Source of the DNA: Zea mays
Taxonomy: Eukaryota > Streptophyta > Magnoliopsida > Poales > Poaceae
Assembly (NCBI RefSeq): GCF_902167145.1
Contig: NC_050097.1
Coordinates: forward strand, 143,369,982 to 143,433,981
Length of the DNA: 64,000 nucleotides
Direction of reading: 5' to 3'
Shown here one piece after another: positions 21,945 to 33,401 of this stretch; position 1 is the first letter of the stretch; every line of letters begins with the position of its first letter. Position numbers and translations under genes: made by a program. The notes beneath the pieces are model-generated. The model was given only the letters and a program-made list of their open reading frames with translations. It had not been told where the DNA came from and ran no database searches.

Positions 21945-22690
21945 CTGGACAAGGAATTCATCCGCCCAAGTACTTCACCATGAGGATGTCCGGCCTTGTT
22001 CGTAAAGAAGAAAGATGACAACTTAAGGTTGTGTACAGATTACCACCCTCTCAATGTGGTAACTATTAAGAATAAGTATCCTTTACCCCGCATTGAGGTT
22101 CTCCTTGATCAACTAGTTGGAGCTAAGGTGTTTTCAAAAATAGATCTTCGCTCCGGCTATCATCAAATTAAGATCAAGGCAAGCGATGTTCCGAAGACGG
22201 CTTTCTCAACCAGATATGGGCTTTATGTGTATTTATTGATGTCTTTCGGTCTGACTAATGCCCCAACTTATTTCATGTATTTGATGAATTTGGTATTCAT
22301 GCCAGAGCTAGACAAATTCATTATGGTTTTCATCGATGACATCTTGGTGTATTTAAGGAATGAAGATGAACATACTATGCATCTGCACATTGTACTCCAA
22401 TGCCTACAAGGTCACCGCTTATATGCCAAGCTTTCTAATGTGAATTTTGGCTTAAGAAAACAATTTCTCAAGAAGGGATAGCAGTTGATCTTGACAAGGT
22501 GCAAGAAGTGATGGAATGGAAGCCTCCTACTGCGGTTCGACAGATTCGAGTTTTCTGGATTAGTTGGATATTATCGGCGATTTATTCCGGACTTTTCCAG
22601 AATTGCCAAACCAATGGCCGAGCTCTTAAAGAAGGTAGTCAAATTTGAGTGGAGTCAGAAATGCAAGGATGCCTTTCATACTTTAAGGTA
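21945..22690 (+). pseudogene. RT of the old gypsy element, downstream block
   Basis: Resumes at DKEFIRPS after the nested insertions. An open stretch 21996-22481 holds [33 protein letters not shown] and the catalytic VFIDDILVY (about 22327-22353). After TAG at 22479-22481 the frame breaks several times, with fragments [16 protein letters not shown] and KCKDAF still readable. Same type as RT in the 48140-52618 gene. Confidence 0.82.
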
Positions 22691-23362
22691 GCATCTGACA
22701 ACTGCACCCGTGTTAGCACAACCCGACAACACCAAGTCTTTCGACGTATATTGCAATGCTTCAGGTATAGGACTTGGATGTGTTATGATGCAAGACAATC
22801 ATGTCATTGCATACGCATCAAGAGCAGAATTATCCCACCATGACTTGGAACTAGAAGCTATAGTCCATGCTCTAAAGATCTGGAGGCACTACTTGATGGG
22901 AGCCCGATGTAACATCTACACTGATCACAAGAGCCTCAAGTATATATTCACCCAGGCTGTTCTCAACATGAGACAGAGGTGATGGCTAGAGCTGATCAAG
23001 GATTATGATTTGGAAGTACACTATCACCCTGGGAAGGCAAATGTGGTAGCGGATGCTGTAAGCCGTAAATCTCACTGCAACTGTCTAACCATGGATTCTC
23101 ACATCATCGCCTTGTGCGATAGTTGAACAAGTTAAACATGGAAGTAATTTCTTTGCGAACAGCTTGGGGACAAGGGAGTCCAAATCATCAAGGAAATGCT
23201 CACCTAGAAAGTAGAAAAATATAAGTATTTCCGTCTGGATAGCAAGGGTATATTATGGTTCGAGGACCGACTTGTTGTTCCCAAGGATCAAAACCTAAGG
23301 AAGAAGATTTTGGATGAGGCTCATCTCTCCAAATTCTCCATGCACCCCGGAAGCAGCAAGAT
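22691..23362 (+). pseudogene. RNase H and integrase start of the old gypsy element
   Basis: RNase [21 protein letters not shown] (the family's catalytic DASG is NASG here), [33 protein letters not shown], with TGA at 22981-22983. Then [15 protein letters not shown]. Integrase starts with LWFEDRLVVPKDQNLRKKIL and HLSKFSMHPGSSKM, the first half of the H2C2 finger. Homology stops at about 23362, where minus-strand Sirevirus sequence begins, so the core and chromodomain are lost. Confidence 0.8.
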
Positions 23363-24021
23363 GTTCAAAATCACCTTCGTGTGCCATCTTGTGCATGTCC
23401 CAAATCTATTTTGCCGTTTGCAACATGTTCACCTTGTTGTATCTTCCCAACACAAAGAGACTAGAAATACTACGGTGGCTTGCGAGTTGCGGCAAATGAT
23501 TTGGGCTGCCTTGTCCGAGTCATAGTCCTCATTACTGATCTTCAAAATCTTCATTCCTAATTCATCAACATCTTAAATGTTAGGGTGGAGAGAATATAAG
23601 TGACTTTTCTTTTTTTACACTGCCCCATGAATAATTTTCACAATCAAATTGTGGTGGTTTTCCTAAAGGTACCGAAAGCAAGGGAATATGTTTAGGAATG
23701 CAAGGATAACAAAAAGGAATTTGGTTAACAGGTTTGCGCTCTTTGCGCTTGGAGTTTGTTGACTCGGTGCCAGATGTGGAAGGTGATGAAGATGTGTTGG
23801 TCTCGTAGTAGACCACCTTTCTTATCCTCTTCTTCTTTCCATCCTTGTTATGCGACTTGAAGGAGCCTTGGGATTCTTCCTTCTTGCTCTTCTCCGATGA
23901 ATGCATGGACAACATCTTTTCTTCATGCTTCTCTCCCGATGGAGCCTTCTCGTTCTTGGCAACTTTTCTCGACATCCCAAGTTGTTAGACTCTTAATGAA
24001 GTGCCAGACTCTGATACTAAT
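23363..24021 (-). pseudogene. Gag 5' fragment of a second Sirevirus
   Basis: An ATG at 23975 opens MSRKVAKNEKAPSGEKHEEK, then RKVVYYETNTSSSPSTSG and LLSVPLGKPPQFD. This is the same Gag start type as 13565-14000. Beyond the stop at 23580, degraded Gag is still readable on the minus strand (WDMHKMAHEGD at about 23364-23400). A PBS-like TAGTATCAGAG lies between gag and the LTR at about 24009-24019. The rest of the element is absent, cut at the junction with the old gypsy integrase. Confidence 0.78.
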
Positions 24022-25021
24022 TGAAAGTCTCCTAGAGGGGGTGAATAGGTGAAACATGTAATTTATAACTTAAAACACAAACTTCAACCTCGGTTAGGCA
24101 TTAGAACGAGAATTATAATAATTGGAGTGTGTGAGAGTAGTTCTTCTTACAAGTGTTGCTCTTATGATTGTGTAATTAGTTCAGGAGCAACACAATTGAT
24201 TTAAAATCAATGCCCAAGCAAGAGAACTAAGAGAGAGGGATAGGAAGAAACAAATCACAATCAAGGATCAAACACAAAGGACACCAGTGATTTGTTTCCC
24301 AAGGTTCGGCTCCAAAGAACCTACGTCCCTGTAGAGGAGTCCACTTAGGATAGGTATTTTCAACCATTTCCCTCTCTCAAATGGTTACTTAGACCGGTTG
24401 AGTGTTCTTCACAATCAAAGAACACAAAGGCCCAGCAAGGATCTCCACACAAATTTGGAGTCTCTTGCTAGCTTTACAAATAAGAATGAGATTAGGGATG
24501 AGAAATAACACAATAAAAAACACCAAGAAAATGAGCACAAGAGACACTATGTCACACTCTCCTTTAATTCACTCACAAAGCACTAATCACTAATTGATCA
24601 CTACACAATTATGGCACTTGTAGGACCTCTTTGGCTTTGGTATGACTTGGAGTTGTTGCTATTGCTCTTGGAATGAATGGGAGTGCTTGTGTTTCTTGGA
24701 ATACGTGGATTGCTTGGGTGCATTGAATGGAGTTGTTGGGGTTGTATTTATAGCCTCTAACCACCACATAGTCATTACTGACGATATGTCCATGCACGAA
24801 CAGTCCACGTGCTCAGCCCAGACGATTCGCCCCTGCAAGATCAACAGCTAGATCACAATAGTTTTTTTTACAATGGCTATATCAACGACTATAATCATAT
24901 TAAATGTGTTGCTAGATGTCAGATAAAGTGCATTGTAGATGGTCCGCCATTGATCTCGGATGGTCCACGCTTAGAAAATCATAGCGAAGTAGTTAGTTCA
25001 AGTGGTTGTGATGGTTATCAA

Positions 25022-26155
25022 TGTCGTGGTTTCTGGAACCAGGGGACAATAAGATTTGAGTTCGGCTAGTTTGCTAGTGCAGACTCACTCTGAATGGTGA
25101 ACTACAAGGGGCTCGTAGGTGGATCTAAGACGAGTGGGTTATACTGGTTAAGGCTGGAGCCCTAGTCTAGTGCAGTGCTGATAGTAGTACTGCTTAGAGA
25201 GTGTTACAGTTGGGTGCTTATGTGAAGCTGTGGGATGTGTCTTAGATAATGGGGGTTGTCTTGCCCTTTTATAGCTCAAGGGTAGACGTTACAATGAGAA
25301 CTTGTATTCTACTGGGGTGGAGTTCAGCCTCTAGCTTCTAGGCCTCGTTGCCCCTATGATGTCGTATGCTAGGTCATGCTTCTGGGCCTTGTGGCCCCTA
25401 TGGAGTCGTCTGCTGGGTCGTGCGCCACCGCACCACTAGTATGGTGTCGCTTCTCATCTGCTTTCCAATGGGTTCCTGTAGCTACTCCAATTTAGATGTG
25501 GCGATGCTTGGTGGGTCCTTTCATCACATGTAGGCGTATGCCTGGTACGGTGTATTGCCCCATCCCTTCCGACGTATGTGTCACTAAAGAGACCCCGATG
25601 TTGAGGTCCCGTATGGCTGGGGTTGTCCGGTCCCACTTGTCAGTGGGGATACATATCCGGCGTCGTGCTTGATAAAGACCCTCGGTATGGCTTCCACGGT
25701 TTAGGCATGGCTTGGTGATGGTCTGTCCCATCGTGCTGATGTGGCTTGATAGTACTAGGTTAGCTCTTCCTTTCAGTAGAGATGTTCACCTAAGAGCCAG
25801 ATGTTGCTTGCAAGGTTGCTCGGCGGGCTGGTTGGTCGGCACCCCAGCCTCGCTGGGTTGCTCAGCGGGCAGGTTGGTCAGTAGCCCCACCTCGCTGGGT
25901 TGCTCGGTCGACAGGATGGTCGGCAGCCCCGCCTCGCTGGGTTGCTCGGTAGGTAGGTTGATCGGCAGCCCTGCCTCGCTGTGTTCCTCGGTAGTATTTG
26001 TTTGGCAGGCAGGCCAGTCAGCTTGGTGGGTCGTCACTAGGAGGTCTTTTGGACCTTCACGCCGAGCTGCTTGGCAGGTGGACCGACCGGTTAGTGGGCC
26101 GTATTTGGGAGGCCTTTGGTCCTTCTCTGGGTACCCTGTTTTCAAGTACCCGACA
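25022..26155 (-). repeat. 3' LTR of the LARD-like element
   Basis: 1134 bp. TATA-like TATAAAA on the minus strand at 25267-25273. Contains the 42-bp repeat array at 25814-25981. Confidence 0.82.
25814..25981 (-). repeat. 42-bp tandem repeat, four copies, inside an LTR
   Basis: Four imperfect copies of a unit containing GGTTGCTCGG and CCTCGCTGGG. Read on the plus strand this makes an artefactual 14-residue protein repeat. The sister LTR has only about two degenerate copies at about 29730-29815. Confidence 0.88.
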
Positions 26156-28948
26156 ACAGCCCCCAAGCCTTTGCGTAACTCCTTGAAGCTGTGCAGAGGC
26201 TTTTCTTGAGCGGTTCCCATTTTGGGTGCATGCAATAGCATCTGTTAGATGTAGCCCCCTGAGCCCTCGATTAATCTATGTGGATTGCTCAAGGGTTTAT
26301 GCAGTGTAAGGGGCGGAGCCTTTCCTGTGATGGTTCGCCACGCACAGGGCGTGAGTTCATTGGCCTCTCGCGTGTGCGTGAGCGTATCGACTAGATGTAG
26401 ACCTCGAGCCCCTGAATAATGCATGTGGACCGCTAGAAGGTTTACGCAGTTTCAGGGGCGAACCCATTTCTGTGATGGTTCATCACGCACCGGGTGTGAG
26501 TTCATCGGCCTCTCGAGTGCGGGTGAGCGCATCATCCACATATGCGTGGGGAACGGATCTTCTTCTGGTCTTTGTGTAGATCTCCTGGCCTATCGTGCCC
26601 ATGCCTCGTCTATCGGGGCAGAGCGCATGAGTAGGTTGCGGCGTAGGCTAAAGCGCTACCATGTGTAGGGATGCTCAGGCGACGTCGTCTTGTCTTCTTC
26701 GCCTATCACCCTTCACCTCGGTACCCCGCATGCTACAGTGGGGGCCATGATGGCAGCAGCCTACGCAGTGCAGACTGCAGAGAGTCAAAGGTCCCGCCTT
26801 GGTAACGTGCGAGCCACTGTGCAGCCCATGTACTTCGGTCGTAGCGCCTGCCACTGGAGTGGGCAGGTATACATCTCGTTCGCAGTTAATGCAGAGGTGC
26901 ACTATACTCCGGAGGTCGACATTAGGTTTCCCCGGTGGTCCATGTTATGTGTCGTAGGATATGTGGCAGGCTGGGCCTTGTCTTGTGAGGGGAGCAGTGG
27001 CTGGCACCAGTCTTCCTTGTGACAGCTCCAATCTGCCCCTCACCTAGTGACCTACAAAAAAGGTGTCCCTACACACAGTCTTGTTATGGTGCTCAACGAC
27101 ATATCTACAGGTTGCCGTTTTCGAACGCTTTCAATCTTCTGAATTTCGGGACCTTGCCGATCAGGGTCTCAGGACCTGTTCCTTGGTCAGGATAAGGTTT
27201 AGGCCTCTAAGGGCCAAGCCCTAGGTTCAGGAACAATTGTCCTAGGGTGGCAGAGTGTCAGGCTTAAGACATAGGATCAGGCTAAGCAGACATATGGCTT
27301 CGGACCACCCCTGAGAACGTGTACCTTTCCCCTTGGATCTAGCCCTACGCGACCCGATCCTTACCCGTTACAAGGGAAGGTCTCGAAACCATGTGATAAG
27401 GTGGAAACATAATCCTAGTTTCATTAGTGTAATTAAATGCAGATCCCACTTTGGGTGCTGTTGTAATCAAACCTCCAATAGTAGTGTTTATTCTAGCCGA
27501 TCCTAGTTTGCAGCACCCCCTAAGTCGGATGAGGTTCGGACCTCCGAGTACTCATTCCGAGGTACTCGATCAGCTATTCTAGGGTGGTGGAGTGTGATGG
27601 CTCAGGGTACAGGACCAGGTTAATCGGCTACACGGCTCCAGACCATCCCTATGATTATGGCCCTTTCCCTAGACTAATCATTCGGTGATCTGATCCTCAT
27701 TCACTGTCAAGTGATGTTCCAAACCAGGCACAATAATAAGCACTATTATTTTGTTTTCTTGAGTACAATAGAAGTTTAGATCCTCGAAAGGGGTAAAAAG
27801 AATCAACATGCGTAAATAGGAAAAGAAACCAATGGATGAGGATTGACTTTTCCTCACAATGGGATACATGTGTCTCTCGAGACCGTGTCCATAAGGTCGG
27901 CTCTCGCCACGCCGGACCTTGGATGGCGCCAAAAACCAGGTTTATGGAGGCCGACCTTACCAAACTGGGAAATAGATAAATGTAACCCCATTACGAGGGA
28001 AGAGTTTGTTCTCATGCTACCTTCGGGCATAAGGTTTGGGGCCAACCTAGATCGTCTGAGCTCCATCGCGCGCCTGGCTCAAAGGGTAAGCAACGCCTGG
28101 CGGAGGTTATTCGCTGCTACCCCGAATGCCAGGGAGCTTGTGTTGGATGGGTTGGGTCTTGGAAACACCGGTGTGCGTGGGGAGCTTCCATGGGCCCTCC
28201 TCACCTCAGTTGGCCACCTCATGCATGATGAGGTTGTCGATGGCGCAACCCATTAATGGCTTGTTTGCTGGTCTCCACCGGCAAGCCGAAGGATTTGGGA
28301 CTTAACCCCCTCGAGTGTGGGCGACGGTGGAGACTGAGCACACCATGAGTTTGTGCAGCGGCCGATGATGGGCACCGCACGTGCCGGGGGACCAGGATAC
28401 AGACTAGCGCAATCGACTACTCTAGCCCTTGTTCCTAGCCCATGGGGCTCTACTAATGGATTCTAGAGAGGTCATGTTAACGAATGCGTAGCCTTCATTA
28501 TTATAGCTTCCTAAAACCCATTGGCAAGTAGAAGAAGCCACTCCCCATGATTGAGGGAGGTGACTCCACCTACTATGAAGCATGGCGGCCGATAGCCGGC
28601 GGCGGTGTTGCTCGCACTTGGCTGCCAGATGGCGGTGGTCACCTTGAATACCACCATGCTCTACCAGAGGTCGCCTCCTATGACCCTATGCATGACGGAG
28701 CCTGGGGGAGAGCTTACGGCGGTGACCTCAAGCAAAGTGCTTGAGGCTTCTGCCACCTTCTTCGTGATGGCGTCAATGCGGCTGTTGAGGCGCCGCTTGA
28801 GATCGACGGCGAGCATCTTGAGATGTCGCTTTTGCGCCCTCCACCATAGTTCGGTGAATCTTTCTCGATCGAACTCGTCGTCGGGTGAATGTAGTGTCAT
28901 TGGTAAGGGGCTAGGTTAAGTGCCTCGTCCCCTACCTAGTGCGCCAAC
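26156..28948 (-). other. Interior of the LARD-like element
   Basis: No retroelement domain is recognisable in any frame. Near the PBS a minus-strand ORF (28900-28661, MTLHSPDDEFDRERFTELWW, then a Lys/Arg-rich helix) occupies the position of a Gag or leader peptide but matches nothing I know. A degenerate duplication is present: 27235-27400 resembles 27575-27730 (shared core AGGGTGG..GAGTGT and GACCA.CCCT), offset about 340 bp. Otherwise I see nothing to annotate. Confidence 0.5.
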
Positions 28949-29975
28949 TGTCGTGGTGTTTGGACAGGGGGACAATAAGATTTGTTTTTGTTAGGGGTGC
29001 TAGCGTGGACTCACTCCGAATGGTGAGCTATGGGGGGGCTCGTAGGTGGATCTAAGACGAGTGGGTTACAGTGGTTCAGGCCGGAGCCCTAGTCTAGCTG
29101 ATAGTAGCATTGCTTGGAGCGTGTTACAGTTGGGTGCTTGTATGAAGCTGTGGGATGTGTGCTGGACGATGGGGGTTATCTTACCCTTTTATAGCTCAAG
29201 GGTAGACATTTTAATGAGAAATTGTATTCTACTAGGCTAGAGTTCGGCCTCCTGCTTCTGGACCTTGTAGCCCATAAGGTGTTGTTTGCTGAGTCATGCT
29301 TCTAGGCCTCGTAGCCCCTATGGAGTCGTATGCTGGGTCGTGCGGCGCCGTACCTCTTGTATGGCGTCGTGTCTCATCCGCTTTCCAATGAGTTCCTATA
29401 GCTACTCTGATTTAGACGTGGCAGTGCTTGGTGGGTCCTTTCATTACGCATAGGTGTATGCGTGGTACGGTGTATTGTCATGTCCCTTCCGGCATATGGG
29501 TCACTGTAGAGACCCTGATGATAAGGTCCCTGTGGCTAGAGTTGTCTGGTCCCACTGGTCAGCGGGGATACGTACCCGAGATCGTGTTTGATAGAGACCC
29601 TTAGGTACCGCTTCCACGGTCTGGGCATGACTCGGTGATGGTCTGTCGCATTGTGACGACGTGGCTTGATAGTACTTGGTCGGCTCTTCCTTTCAGTACA
29701 GATGATCGCTTGAGAGCTGGTTGTCGCCTTGTTGGGTTGATCGGCGGGCAGGTTGGTTGGCAGCCCTATCTCGCTGGGTTGCTCGGCAGCCCTGCCTCAC
29801 AGGGTTGCTCGACAGTATTTGTTCGGCGGGCGGGCCGGTCGGCTTGGCAGCCATCACTAGGAGGCCTTTTGTACCTTCACGCCGAGCTGCTTGGCAGGTG
29901 GGCCGACCGGTTAGTGGACCGTATTTGGGAGGCCTTTGGGCCTTCTTTGGGTATCCTGTTCTCAGGTATCCGACA
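28949..29975 (-). repeat. 5' LTR of the LARD-like element
   Basis: 1027 bp. TATA-like TATAAAA on the minus strand at 29187-29193. Shorter than its partner, mainly because the 42-bp array is contracted. Confidence 0.82.
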
Positions 29976-30025
29976 TTAAGCACCAAATAAATATAGAAAT
30001 GGCTTTAAGGCTTATTTCCCTTCTA

Positions 30026-30962
30026 GTTTTAGGATCAGTCATAATCTTTTGCTAGAGTCAACTATAGCTAGAAGCATAGTTTGGTGAACGAAACAATATG
30101 TATGGATTTATGCCTTGTGAAGTTACAGAGACTTTCATCAGGTTGGCAGCCGTAGCTGCTGTAGCTGTTCGGACTGCTGTAGCTGCAACCAAAGAGACAA
30201 AATATTATAGAAGCCACAACCACAGCCATATTAAACCTGCAGCAAGCCGCAGCGAACAAGCCTGATTTGCTTGTCTTTGAAAGAATCATCTGAGTTTTCT
30301 AGATAATAGAAAAGTAGAAAGGGTAAGATTAACTGCCAATCCAAATAGAAAAGAAAACAACAAAAAATTTCACAATACACTGATGGAGACGAGCATGTAG
30401 TAAGCAGTTCTCCCCACATGTGGTGGGCCACTTCAATGTAGAGTTGCATCGCATCGTACGACGTGCATCTTAACGAGGACGCCATGGGCCTCTCGTGCTG
30501 CTAGAGCTGCGCTGGATAAGAGTCACCTTGGCTCGGCTCATCCAAGTTCGAGCTGGCTCGTTAAGCTAACGAGCCACAAAATCAGCTCGACTCGGCTCGT
30601 TTACAAGCTCGAGCTGGCTCATTAGCTCGCGATCCAGAGCAAAAAAAATAATATGTACATAATAATTAATTTTTAGATAATTTTAAACTAATTTAACAAT
30701 AGAAAATAGTAATTATACTCATAGTTTCACAAACCATGTCAATGTAACACCAAATTATCACAATTCATCACTCATCAATTCATAATTCACATATATGTTT
30801 ATCAGTTTAACCCACAAATATATTTGCATAAACCAATTTAACACATAGACATAATTCATTAATCATTAGTTTAACTCATAGGTCACACCTCACATTCATA
30901 TAATATGTTTATCAATTATTCCGTAAATAATATGCATATAGTTTTGTTTTGTTTTATTCAGG
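30026..30962. other. Unassigned intergenic stretch with GCTCG-rich inverted repeats
   Basis: No gene seen. 30110-30250 has GTAGCTGCTGTAGCTG-like low-complexity sequence. 30520-30640 is rich in GAGCTGGCTCG motifs with a perfect inverted repeat at 30555-30575 (GGCTCGTTA, 3-bp loop, TAACGAGCC). 30640-30950 is AT-rich and featureless. This may be a decayed DNA transposon, but no terminal repeats or target duplication could be defined. Confidence 0.35.
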
Positions 30963-31750
30963 ACATGACACGCTGTCAAGATCGCCTCACCCCACCATTC
31001 CTTAGATAGTCCCGAAGTCTCTAACATGGCGTTAACCAAATCAGTTAGAGTATGGTTCTTTCTCTCAGCAACCCCATTGGATTGTGGTGAGTATGGCGGT
31101 GTCCTCTCATGAATAATTTCATGTTCCACACAAAAATCAGAAAAATCACCTAAAAATATTCTCCACCACGATCAGACCTTAACCATTTAATTTTCCTCTC
31201 GAGTTGATTTTCCACTTCAGCTTTGTAGGTCTTAAAATAATGCAAAGCTTCGTCTTTTGACTAAATAAAATATAGTAATAAAATATAGTTTGCCTCCCTT
31301 AGTCAATATTTTGTTCATCTCACATAAATCGGAATGAATTAAGTCTAGTGGTGCCAAGTTCCTCGCCTCCGCAGCCTTATGAGGCTTGCGAGGTTGCTTA
31401 GATTGCACGTACACCTGACACTTAGAACCTTTGACTAAATTAAATTTTGGGATTAAATTTAAATTTGCTAACTGCGACACACAACCAAAATTGATGTGAC
31501 AAAGTCCTGAATGCCAAATATATGAACCATTCGAAACCACATTGTTCACACTTATTACAAACATCATGCAAAGATAAGCGGAACAAGCCTCCACTGTCAT
31601 AGCCTTTTTCCAAAAAATGTCCCATACTTTGACAATATACATTTATTGGACTCGAACACAAGTTTATAGCCATCTCGACATAGCAACGAGCCACTAACAA
31701 GATTCTTTTTGATGAAGGGGACATGCTGCACGTTCTTCAATAGCACACCG
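30963..31750 (-). pseudogene. Ty1/copia integrase fragment
   Basis: The pre-integrase zinc region is degraded (IWHSGLCHINFGCVSQLANL; CQVYVQSKQPRKPH). The integrase core start LDLIHSDLCEMN is seen at about 31330-31365. After a frame break the later core reads PYSPQSNGVAERKNHTL with the catalytic Glu (about 31050-31100) and EWWGEAILTACHVLN. The sequence then leaves the family at about 30963. Several stops and frame changes mark it as a relic. Confidence 0.82.
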
Positions 31751-31759
31751 TCTTTCTCG

Positions 31760-32820
31760 AAGTAAACTTCAGAATGACTGTATCAACACTAAGAACACGC
31801 GCATGTGATCCATTCCCCATTAGCAAGGCTCCAGCCCCTTTGCACTGATAAGAAAAAACAAAGAAATATCAACACACACATGAATGTTAGCACCAGTGTC
31901 AGACCACCACTCAGGGGACTCACACAGTAAAACAACAATATGTAAAAGATTACCATACCCCGATGTTCCTTCTGCGGTCTCGCTAACAACCATGTTTGCT
32001 GTTTTCTTCTCTTGAGCTGGTTTTTTCTCTTGCTTAAATTTGTGGTCTAGACAAGCGCTTGCCTAATGATCAGTACTGCCGCAAACAAAGCAACCAGCTC
32101 CTTTGTTCTTCTTTTTAAACGAGGCTACCTGCTTGGGCTTCGTGTCATTCTGTTGCTTGTTCTTTCTTTTATTATTATGTGACACATTGGAGTTCTTCTT
32201 TTGTACCATATTGGCACTAGAAGTCTCAACTCCTTTTCCATGAGTGTCTTTTGCTCTTGCCCTCTCGTTAACATCAAGAGACCCAATAAGCTTAGCCACG
32301 CTAAACTCTTGTTTGTTATGTTTTAGAGTGGTAGCAAAATCTATCAAAAAAGGTGGCAACTAAGCGATAATACCGCCAGCCACGAACTTGTCAGGCAAGA
32401 CACGTAGGAACTGTTCGAGTTCCTTAGCCAATGCCTGTATTTCATGAGCCTATTCAACTATAGGACGGTTCTCAACCATCTTGTAGTCAAACATCTGCTT
32501 CATGATATACAGCTCGCTACCAGCATTAGAAACACTGAACTTCTCATCTAATGCATCCCATAACTCTTTTGCAGATGTGCATGTTAGATAAGAATCAACA
32601 TACTTGTTGGCAAGAGCGCCGATCACGGCGCCTCAAAACAGGTTATTGGCAACGTCGAACATTCTCTCCTCAAGAGTGAACTGTTCGGGTTTCCCCTATG
32701 CAGCGTGATAGCAGTTCATTAAAGTCAACCATAGTATCATCTTACTACGCCACCTCTTGTAAAATGTCCCATCAAAAGGTTCACTTGGTTTTAATGCAGT
32801 AGCAAAACCACTAACAAAAA
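31760..32820 (-). pseudogene. Ty1/copia gag and protease
   Basis: Readable from about 32818: FVSGFATALKPSEPFDGTFY, then LANKYVDSYLTC, AKELWDALDEKFSVSNAGSE and YIMKQMFDYKMVENRPIVE, with four in-frame stops on the way. From 32359 an open piece carries IGSLDVNERARAKD, a lysine/asparagine-rich stretch and a CCHC-like knuckle (CFVCGSTDH...). Protease has SDTGANIHVC at about 31885-31905. This is the UBN2 Gag type of plant copia elements. Confidence 0.8.
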
Positions 32821-33370
32821 ATGCCTAATATCAGATTTTTGGATTGTTAGAGAAATAGGCATTTTCAGTTTTAATTTAATCCAGAAAATCACAGTGATGT
32901 ATGTGACGACATGTATGTGCATATGTGTATCACTACTCCCATAAGCAGTAAACAACAATAAAATATGCACAAATACAAAGAACAGATTGTACCCCGCGGA
33001 GGGACCGATGCTCAAGGCATCAGTGGCTCTATTCACATGAGACATCTCGTGTGTATGTTCGATGTAGTCGTACGCAGTCGATGCAGGCAGATGTACGCAA
33101 TGCAGTCCCTCGAACGACACCGACGCGAGGAACTTGATCAGCGCTCGACGAGCGTAGGAAGCGAGTAGTCGTGAGTACGCTCCCTAAAAACCTGATCGCC
33201 CGCACACCCATGCAAGTGTCTCTTCGCGGATAGCGATTTCGGAGGCCTGCTCTCCCACACTATCTGTGCTCATAGAAGGTGGGATGGGGATGGGTTGTAT
33301 GCAACGCATCTGAGAATGTCATGTGTTCTCTCATACTGTTGTCGTGACCAGAAGCAGCCTCCCCACCTCG

Positions 33371-33379
33371 TATATATAG
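33371..33379 (-). promoter_or_regulatory. TATA box of the copia LTR
   Basis: TATATATA on the minus strand, about 480 bp from the LTR start and directly downstream of the 48-bp repeat array. Confidence 0.6.
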
Positions 33380-33401
33380 ACGCACAGAGGGAGGCCAATA
33401 G

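Larger units (their letters stand above)
25022..29975 (-). mobile_element. 4.95-kb LTR element without recognisable gag-pol (LARD-like)
   Basis: Two diverged LTRs (25022-26155, 1134 bp; 28949-29975, 1027 bp) run TGTCGG...CACGACA on the minus strand. A PBS-like TGGCGCACTAGGTAGGGG (28929-28946) lies two bases after the 5' LTR, and a purine-rich tract (26156-26170, AGGCTTGGGGGCTGT) precedes the 3' LTR. The 2.8-kb interior has no recognisable gag, protease, RT or integrase, so the element is non-autonomous or gutted. Target duplications are imperfect: ATCAA at 25017-25021 and, at best, ATTAA at 29975-29979. LTR lengths and sequences differ clearly, so the insertion is old. Confidence 0.8.
24022..30025 (-). 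mobile_element. 5' LTR of the second Sirevirus, split by another LTR element
   Basis: On the plus strand it begins TGAAAGTCTCCTAGAGGGGG, the reverse complement of a Sirevirus LTR end. A TATA-like TATTTATAG is near 24748. It runs to 25021, is interrupted by 25022-29975, and appears to resume at 29976 with AAGCACCAAATAAATATAGA, closely matching the LTR start region of the third Sirevirus at about 42628-42676. Old and degraded; only decayed GGTCCG-type palindromes remain. Confidence 0.65.

Noticed and set aside
25712..26209. 165-codon plus-strand ORF with a 14-residue repeat
   Set aside because: The repeat is the 42-bp LTR minisatellite read in frame. It lies wholly in an LTR, opposite to the element's transcription, and is not kept in the sister LTR.
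27843..28256. 137-codon plus-strand ORF in the LARD-like interior
   Set aside because: No recognisable domain, opposite to the element strand, and it overlaps other equally long open frames.
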